DNA of 64,000 nt from Acanthococcus lagerstroemiae (GCA_031841125.1 CM063111.1:44280955-44344954), one strand, 5' to 3'. Positions 10,609 to 23,569 are shown, counted from the stretch's first letter. Numbers and translations are program-made. The notes: generated by a model not told the origin, from the letters alone.

Positions 10609-12540
10609 ACAGAAATACTGAATATTAAAAATAATGTGTATGCAGTGTAGCGGTAATAACTTGACATTAATGAGACAGGAGACGCAATATTAGAATAGAG
10701 ATAATTGTAAAGCAACGGCATGGAGGCCATCATTTTCATTGGAGAAAGCTCAAAAAAGGAAACAAAAGTAACTCAAACATTGAAAAACAAATTGACAATA
10801 TTAGGTTTCTTTTAATTTTTTCAAAAATTTCACTTTCTTGAAAAATACATTTTTAGAAGCCTAGGTATAATTTTTGGCGGGAAATGGTACTAATGTGTTC
10901 TGCATACTATACCCTATTCATTCATATACTTGTTTTCATCTACAGATAACTTAGTAATGAATTCCAAGCACACAAAGAAAAAGTGGCGATATTAGGGCAC
11001 TTTACCTTATTTTTCGAGTGTGCACAGACGTACCACTGTGCTCTGAATTCGTTTTATGGTGCCTGTCATCTCTGGACTTTTCTCAAAATTAAATTTCCCT
11101 TTGGTGGACCTCTTTTCATTCATGAAGCGGGGGTTCTCACGTTAGTTACGCCCATCTGGTGGCTCAGGTCTTCAGTACTACCTCGCTGGAAAAGTATGCT
11201 GAAGCATGGGTCATCGTGGACTCGCCCAGACTCCCGTGAAGCTTGGTGGTGGTCTGCGGTTAAACACTTAAAAGTATGGTCATAGTAGGCTGAACGTTCT
11301 CTTTCAGGAGTTATTTGTCCCCTTAGTCGGCACTCTACTATCGGCAATTTCACAGACGTGAGATCCTTGTGAGGAGTTTATTCTTCCTGGGCTCTTATTC
11401 CAAAATTTGTGCGGGACATCTGGTTTTCGGGAAATTTTGCTACATACTTTTCTGACATCCCTGGTGTTGTGGGTAAGGGTGATGAAGGAGCCCGGAAGTT
11501 CTTACTTTCCTCATGTTCCATATGTCCACCCATAAATTTTGTATTAATACGGGTTAGCGGGAAAAGTTATTTTATTCAAATATACTCAGGAGAATCATCA
11601 TGATTCAACAGTTCGGTTTTGAGAAAGAGTCGTTCTCCAGCAACACCGAACAGATGTTGTTTACGTACAGTTTACGCCATCCGATAATTACCTGGTTATG
11701 GTCGATAATTAAGTGGCATAAAGGGACGGTTCTCGAATGCCGACATGTTGCTACTTTATTATCAATCACCCTCGGGTAATAATCAGCCGATAATCGGATG
11801 TTTAGAAAGGAGCAAATCCGTAACGCTTCTATGATCTGGACTTTCTTTTTCTTCTAAACATGGATTCAAAGACGTCTAGTGAACTGATTCCGTTTTTAAA
11901 AATGAATCAAAAATTACATAATTTCGTAATATCATGGTAAAAGACACGATTCTGAAGGCATTTCGCATCAGTCAGCCGTAATACGTGTATTTTAATATTT
12001 CATTTCTTTGTATTTCCGGAAAATATCGCCTTCGTGTTTTAACATGAGGCGGGAAAGAACAGTGGCGCTCCAATTTACTGGTAGATAGAATTAGATAGTC
12101 TTCGGAGCTTTGAGAATGTACCATTTCTTCCCCATCTGTAGTGCATACGAGATTCCCTACGGACTGCTTGATGAATACTTTCTCGCTTATCGTCTTTCTT
12201 TTCTCGTTTTTTTCTCAGTTTTCCGACAGTATATAGCCCGATCACGAGCAAACCAATATTTTTAACTATTTGAGGGTAGGTACATTACTCCGCGAATGCG
12301 CGAATGCGCAAATTACGGAGAAGAACGAAAATGTGTACTCGAAATTTTCAATGGTTGCATTCGATCAAAAAGAAAAAGAAAACAAGAAAATACTTTTCGG
12401 TAAGGGTGGATTGAGACTTAGAAGGCTATTAAAAATGCCTTTGTACTAGCCAAGGTTTTTATTTTCGTCAGAAATAAATTTGAAACTCAACAGAGTAAGC
12501 ATATGAGTTTTATTGATATTATGTTTAATTGAAACTATTA
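10609..12540. other. Non-coding stretch, no gene seen
   Basis: About 1.9 kb with short open frames only (for example 10983-11285 plus and 11120-11353 minus), none of which shows a recognisable domain or signal. I see no clear repeats. It may be unique intergenic DNA. Confidence 0.5.
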
Positions 12541-14157
12541 GTGATGGCAAAATTTTCGATATTTATCGATATTATCAATATTTCTGACATATCGAAAATA
12601 TTGATATAAATTTCTAAATATCAATTAATATTGTAAGATTGAATTGAATTATTTATTTATACCCTACCACTGAGGCTCTGCTCGTGTTGGTTGGGCTTAT
12701 AGTTTACAACAAGTGTACAGTACAATTTTTTATAATACATTTACTTCGTATAATATATTATGATATCGGTTAGTTAGTTATTTAGTTAAAGTGGCCGTCA
12801 TTCAGCTCTTTTTTTTTCTATTATAGTTCGTATTACTTTTTTGTATTTCGTTGTTTTTGCTTCTATGTTTGCTTGTCTATCGTCTGTGCTAAGTTTGTTA
12901 AAGTCTTGTATTCCCTTGTATGTACTTGTCCTTTTCCCAGAATTTGTTTTTATTCTTGGTAGTATTATTGTTCGGTAATTTTTCCTAGTTTTCTTATTTT
13001 CCCCTTGTATGTTCTCCAGATATCCTTGTTTTTTTACATATTTAATTACACTAATTTCATGTAATTCCTCTATTGTAGGAACATTAGTTTCTTTAAATAA
13101 GTCATTTGAGCAAAATCTTTTTGGTTTGTTGTAAAGAATTTTTAAGAATTTATTTTGGCTACGGATTACCGGTTTTAGATTTGTTTTGTATACTGCCCTC
13201 CATGCCGAAATTCCGTATTGGATTTGGGATTGAATCATTGCCATATATATTATTCGTTTCGTTCTGTTCGGGATCATATTTTTCACTTGAAAGGCTAGAT
13301 AGATTGTTTTCAGAAGTTTTGCTGCTATCATTTTAAATGTTCTTTCCAGTTTAGGTTTTTATCGATTGTAACTCGTAGATATTTAGTGTTTTGTACTTTC
13401 TGTAAGGTTTGACAATCTCGCTTTGAAACATGATTCTTGTCTTTACATTTTATCTTGTGAACAAATATGTTTACTTCTTCGTTGTTTTTTCTTTTATTCT
13501 TTAGTCCAAACTGTATAATTTTTTTTTTTTAAATAGATCGTTTCAACCTTTCAATTTTCAAGGATAAAAGGCTACATGCTGCAGTGCATAGCCGACGCGA
13601 GTCCTCCGGAAGTCCAATGTGCAATCGCGAATTGTCAAATCATGTCAGTCATGCAGTGTGGTAGTCGGTAGGTAAGGTACAGAGGTATCAGCTTATCAGC
13701 TATCAGAGTTCAGAGAAGCAGGGATCCAGAGAACCAAGATCAAGTTTCAAGAGAGTAAATCTCTTGAAACTACTGAATGATGAGCATTCCCATATCATTT
13801 TTCAAAAGAGAATTTGATAGTAAAATGTGTTTTCTTGTAAATAACTTTGTTCTTTATCTTTAAATGTTGTTTAGATATTGCTACAAATGAAGATACATCC
13901 CTTTTTGCTAATACAGGAATAAGGATGACTCCACTAGCTACACTTGTGGTTGTGAGTAAACAGAGTGCCATCATCATCAGTTTCACGCGCTCACATTTGT
14001 TCAGCCTTGTTCTATAGATCCCATTCTGCTGATGGCAGAACTATGACACTACATTAGTGGCTCCGGCGGTTTTTTTGAACCAATGAAAAAATATCAATAT
14101 AAGCAATGAAATTATCAATAATATTGATATGAAAAATTCTTCGATATTTACATCACC
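12541..14157. mobile_element. Possible TIR element with ATATCGATATT-rich ends
   Basis: The left edge begins GTGATGGCAAAATTTTCGAT and the right edge ends with the complement TTCGATATTTACATCAC. Both ends contain several ATATCGATA or ATATTGATA words in opposite order. This resembles terminal inverted repeats of a hAT-like element, but no matching 8-bp target duplication is seen. A Jockey-like LINE piece (12640-13560) lies inside and would be a nested insertion. The call is tentative. Confidence 0.35.
12640..13560 (-). pseudogene. Jockey/CR1-like LINE, C-terminal RT region
   Basis: The longest minus-strand frame (12798-13331) includes IYMAMIQSQIQYGISAWR, a VIRSQNKFLKILYNKP block and a SNDLFKETNVPTIEEL block; this order matches the thumb and C-terminal region downstream of the RT catalytic core in Jockey- and CR1-like LINEs. 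No FADD box is present because the copy is 5'-truncated. The 3' side ends in ATTGAATTGAATTATTTATTTAT, a simple-repeat tail like those of LINEs without poly(A). The exact clade is uncertain. Confidence 0.65.
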
Positions 14158-14825
14158 GAGAAAACCATTGGGACTTGGAATTGATGTGGCTGACACCTAG
14201 CGGCAGAGTTGAGAACCTGTCTAGTTTGAGTGATCAAATTAATCTGATACTTTGAATTTTGAAGAAGTTGAGTTATTTGAGGGTAAACGCTTATTGAGAT
14301 CAATTTTTGGAACATTGACTACGAATTAAAATAGTCACTGAAACGAATAACAAACGGAATCCTCATTAGATGAGACTGATCTTTGGTCCCCACGTTAAAA
14401 AATAGGAAATATCAAATCACACAACCTACTTATATGTGTTTGTTAATGTGACTGATTGTGTGTAGCGTCACGAGCGCGCTCTACCTACATTCCAATACCA
14501 GTACTAAGGATTTCCTTCCAGGTCATTTTTAGAACTCTGCTGGGAAGCGAATGTCTTCTCTGCTATAGTGCATCACCTTATATAACAAACATCTCCTGTT
14601 GTCTGGAAGTAGGTGAGTGGGAGAACTGCTATCTGACTGGATGGCATAACATTCAGCGAAAAACCATCTACACTCCTCATCAGTTCCCTTTGTTGCCCCG
14701 CTGTAAGCTGAAGCTGCATTACTTCATGATGCGTTATCACCTCTCACTTCAAATAATGAGCCAAAAATTAAAAAATACAATTATCAGTTATCAGTATATT
14801 CGGACTGTTATGAACAGTAAGTGAC
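14158..14825. other. Non-coding stretch, no gene seen
   Basis: No recognisable gene. The plus-strand open frame at 14456-14824 has no family feature I can name. Confidence 0.4.
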
Positions 14826-17560
14826 TTTTACTGTTCTGCTACTGCCCATGCAATAGACCCAAACTTAGCTCGAAGTCCGTCTGTCCAGCTTGTGGATGAT
14901 CGGTCTCTTCCTCTAGCTATGGATGTTCTCCCAAGCACTATTGTTTTTTCTAGATTTTCTTCTCTTTGCCTGATAATGTGACCAACGAACTGGTGTCGAC
15001 ATTCACATAGTTTGTGCAGCTGTTCCGGCTTTCCAGCTTCCTCTCCTATAAATAGGTTGGTTCTATGCTCCATCCAGGACATACACAGCATTCGGCGCCA
15101 TAGCCACATTTCAAAGGCGCTTATTCATTGTCTATCTGTTTCTTTGAGGGTCTAAGTTCCTGCAGCATACATAAATATCGGCAGGATTAGCGTTTTTATG
15201 AGTTCCTTCCTCAGGTGTTGGGACCATTTCCTATTGTAGGTGAAGTTTTTCAGTCTCTTCATTGCAGACTTTCCAGTAACAATTCTTCTTTTTATCTCTG
15301 CCGAAGAGCCACGTTGACATCAATTATCGACCTCAGATATACAAACGACTCTACTTTTTCAAAACCCGTCAGCAGGTTAGTGTCATTCAGGACATCTTTG
15401 TGAGTTATCACCATAGTTTTGGTTTTCAAAGCATTTATGAGCAGCCTGTACTTCTTACTGATGTTTCTGACCCGCTTAATCAACTCCCCTATTTCGCTGC
15501 TGGAAGTTGTCAGCAGAGTTGTATCATCGGCATATTTTAGATTTGCGATTTTCTAGCCACCTACTGGGATGCCACCACTCCAGTTTTCCAGTACCTTTCT
15601 CATAATGTTCTCTCCATACATAGTGAAGAGCTATGATGATAACATAACTCCTCAACTGATACCCCATTCTGCCCTGAACGTTTTGGACTCCTCCCCTGTA
15701 ATTCTTACAGTCATTTTACTGCTTCTGTAGAGTGTCTTCATTATGTCTATTAGGTGTCTAGGGTACTCATATCTCCATTATCGCGTGCTCATTAAGGTTT
15801 TCTGCTTGACACAGTCAAAAGCTTTTACATAGCCGATAGAGCACACAACTGCAGGGATATTATATTCATGGTATTTTTTATGATAATCCTCATATTAAGA
15901 ATTTGCTCTCTCGTTCCCTGCTTGCTCCATGGGTATTTGGCTATTTAGGAATGCCTCTTAGTCTTTCATTTATCATTTTCAATATTACTTTACTTGCATG
16001 CGAAATTAAAGCTTTTGTTCGGTAATTGGCATATTAGTGTCTCTTTTCTTAGGTATGGGTATTAGTATTGACCTGGCCCCATCCTCTGGCCATGTCTCTG
16101 TGTGCCATATATGATTGCATATTTCCACAGGAAAAGCTCTGCGTCTTTTCCAGATGCCTTTAGCATCTTCACCTCAATACCATCTCCACCTGGGGCCTTC
16201 TTGTTCTTTAGACTCTGAATTGCGTCTCTAACTTCATAATGATCTTAGGCCCTGTCTCTTGTTCCCTCGAGACAATGATCTGAAGGGCCTGGCTAACCAG
16301 GTCCTTTCCTTTTTCGCAATATAACTCTTCTCAGTAGTCCCTCAAGAGGTTTAGAACGCTCGGTTTGTCCCAAACTACTGTGCCACTCGCATTCCTGATT
16401 TCCCATCTCAGCAGTTTGAAATTTCGAGAGAGTTGCTTTATCTTTCTACATAAGCTCTTCGTCTCTCCTCTGTTTATGGTATCCTGTATCTCCTGATGGC
16501 ATGTTTGGTCCATGAACTTGGCGCGATCTTCTCCTTATTGCCTCTTGCTTTGACTTCTCCCCGAAGTTCAATTAGGTCTATAGTGCAATCAGTTATCCAA
16601 AAGTGATGCTTCTTCCTTGTTTCTGGTCTCTGCTTCTGTTGAGCTTTTCTATATGGTCCTTTTCATCTGTTTGCATACCACCGGCGGGTCCGTTTTCCTT
16701 ACTATAGTCATAGTCGTGGCTACTTCACTTGCTGTCATTCTGTGACATAAGTGCGCGTTTTGTCTTTTGTTGTGCTTTTGCACAGGCGTGCTCCAAACTT
16801 GGCGAATACAAGTTGGTGATCAGATCCTACATCTGCTCCTAGGAAAGTCTTAACTTTATGAATTTAGGATTTCTAGTGTTTTTACTCCATGATACAGTCT
16901 ATCTGATTCCTTGTTTTTCCATTGGGTGCCTGTCAGGTATATAGTCTTCTCCTATGCTGCTTAAACCACGTCTTTGCTATGTCCATGTTTTGCTCTGCTA
17001 CAAATTGCAGCAGATTCTCTCCATGTTCATTGCGCGTACCTAGTCCAAAGCATCCAACAACTTCATAGAAGCCGTCATCCTTATCCAACTTTAGCATTAA
17101 AATCGCCTAATTTTAGTGTTATTTCACTCTTAGCAATAAAGCTAACCAGATTTTCCAGATCCTCATAGAATTTCTTCATTTCCTGGTTATTTTCTTCAAC
17201 TGTGGGCGCGAATGCCTATGTGTCGATAGCGGTTGGGTTTTCATCCATTTGATCGTTTACTGCTTTGCTCCCATGATCTCCTACTTGTCTTGCTTGGCCA
17301 CTATTATTGCGACTCCATTATGACTCGCCTCTTCGTTGCCGGCATAATCTAATTGGTTCAATACCCGAACTCCACTACACAATTGACTTATCTTCCAACC
17401 TATGGTTTTGGCCTTCTGCATCAGCGCTGAGCCCAAGTTTTCACCCCGCATGATGCGGACGCGCCACCAAGTTCTGGATGTCGTTTCATTTCTCCGTCGG
17501 ATAGTAGAGTGACTACTAGAGAGCCAGCTCTAGTTACGACACCCGTATACCGCGCCTTGA
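14826..17560 (-). pseudogene. Nearly full-length RTE-clade LINE, decayed
   Basis: Reading the minus strand from ~17560, the endonuclease domain is visible: NEEASHNGVAIIVAK, then ITLKLGDFNAKVG, then GLGTRNEHGENLLQF, a TRNQIDCIM-like block and a final GADVGSDHQLVF. The RT domain follows, with an intact YADD box (NLKYADDTTLL) near 15535, a YRLLINALKTKTMVI block and a SFVYLRSIIDV block. The C-terminus gives MLCMSWMEHRTNL and the FVGHIIRQREENLEK region near 14980. Several stops and frameshifts split these blocks, so it is not active. About 2.7 kb is close to the size of compact RTE elements. It is the most complete LINE in the window. Confidence 0.85.
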
Positions 17561-18291
17561 TCCAGTACGTGTACCAATAATAATTGTCTTCTTTCCTTTA
17601 CCCAAAAGTAATTTTCCTTCGAGCCCAACACAGCCGTATTGAATTTCTCTTTCTTTTTTCGTGCTGTAACTTTATATCGCACGCGTCGTCTTATAATAAT
17701 CAAAACGAATCTAAACGAAGCGAGCTAGAGGTAACTGGATTCGCAAGCAAAAGGAAAATAATAAGTAATCTCGGTTATAAGCATTTCGTTGTACATACCT
17801 TTAGGATACATCGAATTAGGGATTGTTTTTAAGCTATATAGACAAAATTATTATCTACGTTTTCAAAGTCGCTCTGAAACCGCACGCGCCCCGTTTCACC
17901 CGCTCATCCGAAATTTCTACGTCTCTTCATCGGCCCTCGTTTTCAGTATACACGAGTACCAATCCCTCCACCCATTTCCGAATGAAAAATTTTATGATTA
18001 GAGTCCGCGAGGGATCAAATTCAATTATAAATGTAAAAGGAAACGCGATATTATTATACGTATTTGCGTATTATTCGGGTTACTTCGCGCTAATGAGGTA
18101 ACTTACGGCGTATAAATGTTACACCGAATCGTTTCATTCGAGTTTGCCCTCTAGCCCCTGTCACTTATTTGGGGCCTTTGTTGCCAGAATTTCAACTATG
18201 AATTTCGTTGGGACGCTTTGTCCCCCAGTTCGGGTTGTAGGCCTATGGGAGCTAATGCCTGCATAACTTCGTCATTCATTACACACCTTAT
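17561..18291. other. Non-coding stretch, no gene seen
   Basis: Fairly unique-looking sequence with a moderate number of CpG dinucleotides. Open frames at 17584-17832, 17789-18001 and 17823-18101 overlap one another and show no family feature. Confidence 0.45.
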
Positions 18292-18910
18292 GGAGTTCAA
18301 ATCGAAATCAAATCAAAATGACCTTTATTTATATTTGGGCACAGGCCTCTCTCAGACGCTCCCATTTTTTGTGATATTGTCTATGCTGGAACATTGTGTC
18401 AAACTCATCCTTCCATCTGCTTGTTTGTTTCCCTTCTTTCCTCCTCCCTTTTCAAAAACCAGTCGGAGGTTAGTTTTGCCCACCTGCTGTTGTCCATCCT
18501 CGCCGCGTGTCTAGCCAAGTTTCACTTCAGCTTCCTTATAGCCTGGAGGAAATTATTGCCGTGTTTTAACTTCTTTTTAATTTTAGATAAATTAAACTTA
18601 TCTTCCCTATCCATCCCAAGGATTGCTCTTTCCAAATTGTTTTGGTAAATGACGATTTTTTTATATTCAGTTTTAGTGAACAACCAGGTCTGACAACCGT
18701 ACGATAGAGCGGGACAGACACAACTGTTCAAAATTTGTCTTTTTTGTTTCAATGAAAAATTTCCTTTAAATAGTTTTTTCAAAGACTAAAATTTTTTTCA
18801 AGAGTTGGCTATTCTTATGTCCAATTCTAAACTATTCGTTTTGTTAAATGCTATCGTTTGCCCTAAATATTTAATTTTCTTCACCTGCTCTATTTTCCCC
18901 CTTTTATAGC
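18292..18910 (-). pseudogene. RTE-like LINE, C-terminal fragment with 3' tail
   Basis: The minus strand encodes LNSCVCPALSYGCQTWLFT, followed by a KIVIYQNNLERAILGM block and KLKWNLARHAARMDNSRWA after a frameshift; this is the C-terminal order of RTE-type LINEs. The 3' end, around 18300, is a short AAATCAAATC simple repeat on the plus strand, as expected for an RTE tail. The RT catalytic core is absent. This is a different family from the copy at 14826. Confidence 0.7.
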
Positions 18911-19039
18911 CAAAAGATCCCCCCCCCCTCGTTTGTTCGACAATTTTTTTTGTCTATATTAATTTTCAGGCCCGATTTCTCTCCCCCCCCCCCCAGGAGA
19001 TCAAAACAAATGGCAAATTGTCAAGGGAGACGGAAGATT

Positions 19040-19256
19040 TACCTAGTAACAAAAAGGGAAGGCATGAGGAGAATGGGGGAAATGACCAAATAAGACAAAA
19101 ATATAATATTGCGAGCTCCAGAAACTGCTGGTGAAAAAAGGGATCAAAAAGGACTTCAGAAAGAACGAAGCGGAGAAAATAGAGGAAATAATAAAAGATA
19201 GCAGGTCAATAAAGATAGTGGGGAAAGAGTTAAGTGCAGGAAGCAGGGCAACGCCC
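19040..19256 (+). pseudogene. RTE-like LINE, fragment between endonuclease and RT
   Basis: The plus strand encodes KKGIKKDFRKNEAEKIEEII, followed by SRSIKIVGKELSAGS. A related block occurs in the LINE at 26640-27700, where a KSIKKMKRSLSAGQNW motif sits in the same place. I infer a small piece of the linker between endonuclease and RT. It lies between two C-rich runs (18918 and 18987 regions) and is truncated on both sides. Confidence 0.5.
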
Positions 19257-20267
19257 CCCTGGTGCAGTCATTCGCCTCCCCCATCCCCGAGAAAATCGGA
19301 AAAAGCTTTTTTTACTTTCTAGTTACTCCAGTGAAATTAGGGATTACTATACATTTTTCGAAACATTATTTTGGTATCACTGATTCCTTTCTTGTGTATT
19401 CCGCGTCAGGATTGGGCCGTAAAATAAACTGGCGTAGATTTTTTTATTCTACACGTAGAATACACCATGTAGAATGAATGGCTATTCTGCACTTTTTCCT
19501 GGAGATGGGGGGAGGATAACATTTTAAATTGTGAATAACTTTTTAATTTTCGAGTCAAAGGACAAATTTTTTCGCATCAAAGAAACAATTTTCTTTCTTT
19601 ATTGACAGAGAAGGGGAGGCGTTCATTTTTTATTTTTTATTTTTTTCAAAGAGGAAAACCAAGTACCTACTTTTTATTCAAACAAAAAAAAAAAAAGGAA
19701 GATATGATTTTGGTGATATTTTTTTATTTTTTCCTTTGTGGCTTTCTTTATTTTGGATTACAATTTTATCTCTTTGGTGTTTTTATCACAATCCTATTTC
19801 GATTTTTCTTTCAATTTTTCAATTCTTTCCTTTATGACTTATGCGTTCGTAATTGAATTTCAAGTATGATATTTTATACTGAATATTTTTATCCTTTTTT
19901 TCCAAAATTTTTTTTAGACAGTTCGAAAAACAGTAGGTATATTATACATAGGTTTACAAATTTATTTATTACAAAAAATTGTTAAAAAATGTTAACGAAA
20001 ACAGAAGTAAAAATATTTGAAATTACACTTAATCAAAGTTAAAGTTGAACTTAAATAGTTGAGGCAATAGCGCACAGTTTTCTTTTACTCACTGGTTTCT
20101 TTGACAATTTTTTTTTTTTTTTTGGCGGGGGCGGAATTTTTTGTCATGATGATTTTTCTTATTCTTGCTTAAGGACAGGAATAGGTTCCTCTCACAGAGG
20201 GAAGAAACCAGATTTTTTCTCTTTTTTTAACCCACTGTATAAGCATGCTTCTTCTATTTCAAGATAT
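19257..20267. other. AT-rich stretch, no gene seen
   Basis: T-rich and A-rich runs dominate. The open frame at 19602-19856 is a low-complexity Phe-rich translation of T-rich sequence and is not credible as a gene. Confidence 0.5.
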
Positions 20268-21175
20268 GAAATCTTTCAATAAAAAGCCCAAGTTCTTCTC
20301 ATTCAGGAAAGTTAACATGTTTTCATGCATTTCTGAATTTTGAAGAAATTGAATTTCGTCAATTCTTCTTTTTAAGTCTTGCGCAAAATTTTCTAATTTA
20401 GCAAAGTATTTTATGAAGTGTTTTCTTAAGCTGTCTGCTTCGTCGCAGCGATCAATGGATTCATTAAGTAGCTTAAATTCTTCATTAAATGTTTCTGAAA
20501 TTTACCAAGAATTGGATTTTTTGTGAAGGTACCTACAAAATTTTCTTCTTCTTTTTTGAATATTTCTTTGACGATTTATGTAACTTTCCTCGTCGTTTCC
20601 ATTATTTGAATATTCTGAGCCGTCGGATAAAATAATATTAGAGCTGTTCCCCGGATCTGATTCGAAAAAGTCCCTATTTGGATTAAATTGTCTTCTATTT
20701 GAGTCAGACTTGGGGTATGGGGTGGTTCCTGCTTGAGTTACCTTGTAGCCCTTTGCTGCTTTCATGATTTCATAATTCGGAGTTGGAGTAGTTCTTTTTG
20801 GGGTTGCTCAGTAGCCCTTCTCTCTTTTAATAAACTTCTCCAACAAGCTTATTATTGTCTGAATCGGAATTGACCATATGGGACACGAATGAGGTCAATT
20901 TTTGGAATGTTGAGGTTGCCTTTTTCGCTCCCTCATCTATAATTGGCTTATTTCAAATTCATAAGTTTTTAACTTCTGTAAAAGTACCTCCCGTTCCTGT
21001 TTGGTTTTTTCTAAGGTTTCTTCAAATTTTACTCCCAAGTCCAACTTATCCCTTATTTCAGGGTTATCCGAATTTCTTGAGTTTGTACTGGAATTTAATT
21101 TTTCGGTAGAATTTTCTGCGATGGTATTTGATTTCAGCAGAATCGGAAGTGGGGATTTTCCCACCGTTTTTTAAC
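20268..21175 (-). pseudogene. Broken coiled-coil protein, possibly LINE ORF1
   Basis: Three adjacent minus-strand frames read as one decayed protein of ~280 residues. The first (from 21164) contains a charged heptad-like stretch around FEETLEKTKQEREVLL, the second (20502-20765) a Ser/Asn-rich region with FNPNRDFFESDPGNSSN, and the third (20510-20270) an amphipathic segment around FIKYFAKLENFAQDLKRRID. Stops and frameshifts join them. A coiled-coil region plus low-complexity linker fits the first ORF of a LINE or a gag-like protein, but no zinc knuckle is visible. I do not recognise the family. Confidence 0.35.
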
Positions 21176-21664
21176 ATTTCCATTTACATTATGTTGCACT
21201 TTATAAATTAGTAATTTTAGGTCTTGAATTAATAAGAATTTGATTAGGCAGATTGAGCCAGAATTTCAGTCTCGTGTTAACTAGATTTTGTACAAAAAAA
21301 TACGCCTGCGTTTAACCGTGAATGATAAATTACGAACTTCATTTTTGAAAAGATCACTGACCGGAATTTAGGCGACAAAAAACGCTCGCATCTTCTCCTA
21401 CCCAGAATTTAGCCAGACCGGACGATTTATACAAACTGTGCATTTGAGCATGATTATTCACCCTGCATTATTGGCAACGCAGCAGGATCTCAACTTGGTC
21501 GATAAATTGCTACCATATATGTACGTGATGTCACCTTACCCATTTTGTACACTGGATCTCAGATTGTGCTGAATTTAATCATCGATTTTTTTAGAATTTT
21601 CTTACCCCTCTGTAGGTGTAACGATTAAACTTATATTTCTAAGTATTTCGACATAAAATATACT
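21176..21664. other. Non-coding stretch, no gene seen
   Basis: AT-rich spacer with no coding or repeat structure that I recognise; it ends at the truncated 5' edge of the next LINE. Confidence 0.4.
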
Positions 21665-23220
21665 CTGAAGTACAAGTATTTTAAAGCGGGAGTTCCACAG
21701 GGGTCTGCGCTATCGCCAACAATTCTCAATACGGCCATGGCTAAAGTACATAATGCATGCGACAATAAGGAAACCAATATGGAATTAATAAGTTACGCAG
21801 ATGACCTCCTACTAATGACTGGGATCAAAAATATGGAAGACATAAAAAAAAATAAATGACATTATAAAACTAATTAATAACACATTGCAAGAGCTAGGAC
21901 TAAAAATTAACCCTCAAGAAACCAATAGCATCCTAATAACCAAAAAACATAAAAAGGAAACCATCAAAAAGGACATAGAAAAAGAACTCAAACTAGACAA
22001 TCAAAAAATAATCATCAATAAAGAAATGAAGTACCTGGGAATTGTTCTAGATGAAAATCTAAATTTCAATAGTCATGTTAACTACATACTGGAAAAAATA
22101 AAAAAATACTACTCTAAAATTACTGGTTTATATAATAACACATTTGGCTTGAAGTACACTGACAGGAAAATACTATACTCAGCGCTATTTAGATCTATAA
22201 TTGAATATGGCAGTACAATCTATTATCCCAGACTAAATAGGAAAAAACAAAAAAAAAAAAAAAAATCAGAAGATAGCAAAGGAAAATTCTGTTAGGTGTT
22301 ATATCGGCATACAGAACTGTGTCATACACAGCAACTAATGTAATTGCAGGGATACTACCAATTGACTTGCAGTTACAAAAAAGTAATGAAATTAAAATCA
22401 TCAAACTATCCGGCAATAGTGAAAAACAAAAGAAAGAACACATCAACAAAATCAAAACTAAATACAACAACCAATGGCAAACTGAATACAACACAGAAAC
22501 GACAGGAAAAAGAACTTTCAGTCTGATCCGCAAAATTGAAGACAGACTTAACAATAAAACACTAAAACCCAACTACCACCTAACTCAATTTTTAACTGGT
22601 CACGGTAACTTTCGCGAATATCTCAAAAAATATAATATAACAGATACAGACACATGCATAAATTGCCAAAAAAAATAACAGACACCCCTGATCATACATA
22701 TTTAAACTGTTCAGCCTTCAAACAAATCAGAATCAAATACAAAATAGAAGACTCAAATCAAAACTGGTTTCTAGATAAGAAAAAAACATTAAATACCATC
22801 AACTATGTCCATGAAATAATGAAGAACAAAGAGAATTAGTTTTATAGGTATTGCTAAGATTATTTAACAAAATTGTGACTACCTGATTGACCACACATTC
22901 TTAAAATGTTCAACTTTCAAACAAATCCGGGCCTAATATATTACAAAAGAATCTAATCAGAATTGGTTCACAGACAAACACACAAAAAACAATCAATTAT
23001 GTTAACGAAATCATGAATAATAAAGAGAAGTTATACATAACAAGGTACAACAGATACAGTTAAAATTTAAGTTATAAACTAACTACGTGTAAAAAAAATT
23101 GTAATGACCTGCGGAGCGCCGATAAGCTCAAGAAGCAAAAGCGGTCCCCAGGTCAATATAATAGTATATGTACTATAAAGCATTTTGTTTTATTAAAAAA
23201 AAAAAAAAAAAAAAAAAAAA
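21665..23220 (+). pseudogene. R1/LOA-like LINE, 5'-truncated, with poly(A) tail
   Basis: The copy begins inside the RT domain with AGVPQGSALSPTILNTAM, followed by the intact catalytic box SYADDLLLM (YADD at 21793-21804), then KYLGIVLDENLNFNSHV and the thumb. After an A-rich frameshift near 22250 the sequence continues with YRTVSYTATNVIAGILPIDL, typical of R1-like elements, and a C-terminal C-x2-C...H...C pattern near 22654-22730. It ends in a short 3' untranslated region and 26 A residues, so it is a classic target-primed insertion. The frame is broken near 21850, 22250 and 22675. The tail of the ORF is partly repeated at 22880-23030. Confidence 0.8.
23195..23220 (+). repeat. Poly(A) tail of LINE, 26 A
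   Basis: An uninterrupted run of 26 A follows the LINE 3' untranslated region and marks the 3' end of the retrotransposed copy. An uninterrupted tail suggests insertion more recent than that of the decayed neighbouring LINEs. Confidence 0.9.
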
Positions 23221-23451
23221 GCGGATCTCGAGTTGTCTACTTTTAATCCCTTTGGTCAAAAACCCTATACAGGGTTAGTCAGTTTTCCTTCCGCTATAGG
23301 AAAACTAGTTTTTCGCGGAACCAAGTGCACGTTGTTTCACCAGGCGAGCGGTCTCTTCGACAAGAATTTCATGGGAAATATTCGGGGAAAATTCTGGTGG
23401 CTTTTGAAGAATTTTATCACGAATCTTCAGGAAAAATTTTCTATTTCCCCG

Positions 23452-23569
23452 AAAAATCTGCGATTTGTTTCATTCGAAAGAGCGTGATTTTGTCTATGAG
23501 AATTGTCAAGAAAGTGAAAAATGATTTTTGACACCGGAGGCACATTTCATGATTTCAGGTCCCATATGT
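23452..23569 (+). repeat. Dispersed repeat, related copy at 30955-31026
   Basis: The stretch GATTTGTTTCATTCGAAAGA through GTCAAGAAAGTGAAAAATGA occurs here and at 30955-31022 with few differences. Here it runs on into the GAGGCACATTTCATGATT word shared with 9388-9530; at 30955 it runs into a different element end (CCCTATTGACAATTG at 31027). It is therefore a host repeat into which other elements inserted. Confidence 0.65.

Noticed and set aside
9729..10609. Plus-strand ORFs of 140-147 codons
   Set aside because: They are antisense to the GC-rich R1-like LINE end, which explains the long open frames.
13795..13986. Minus-strand ORF with a signal-peptide-like start (MMMALCLLTTTSVASGVIL)
   Set aside because: The frame opens at GTG; the first ATG lies three codons further in, the rest has no conserved pattern, and I see no clear splice signals or family. 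A chance hydrophobic stretch is as likely.
19602..19856. 84-codon ORF rich in phenylalanine
   Set aside because: It is the translation of a T-rich low-complexity tract without conserved features.
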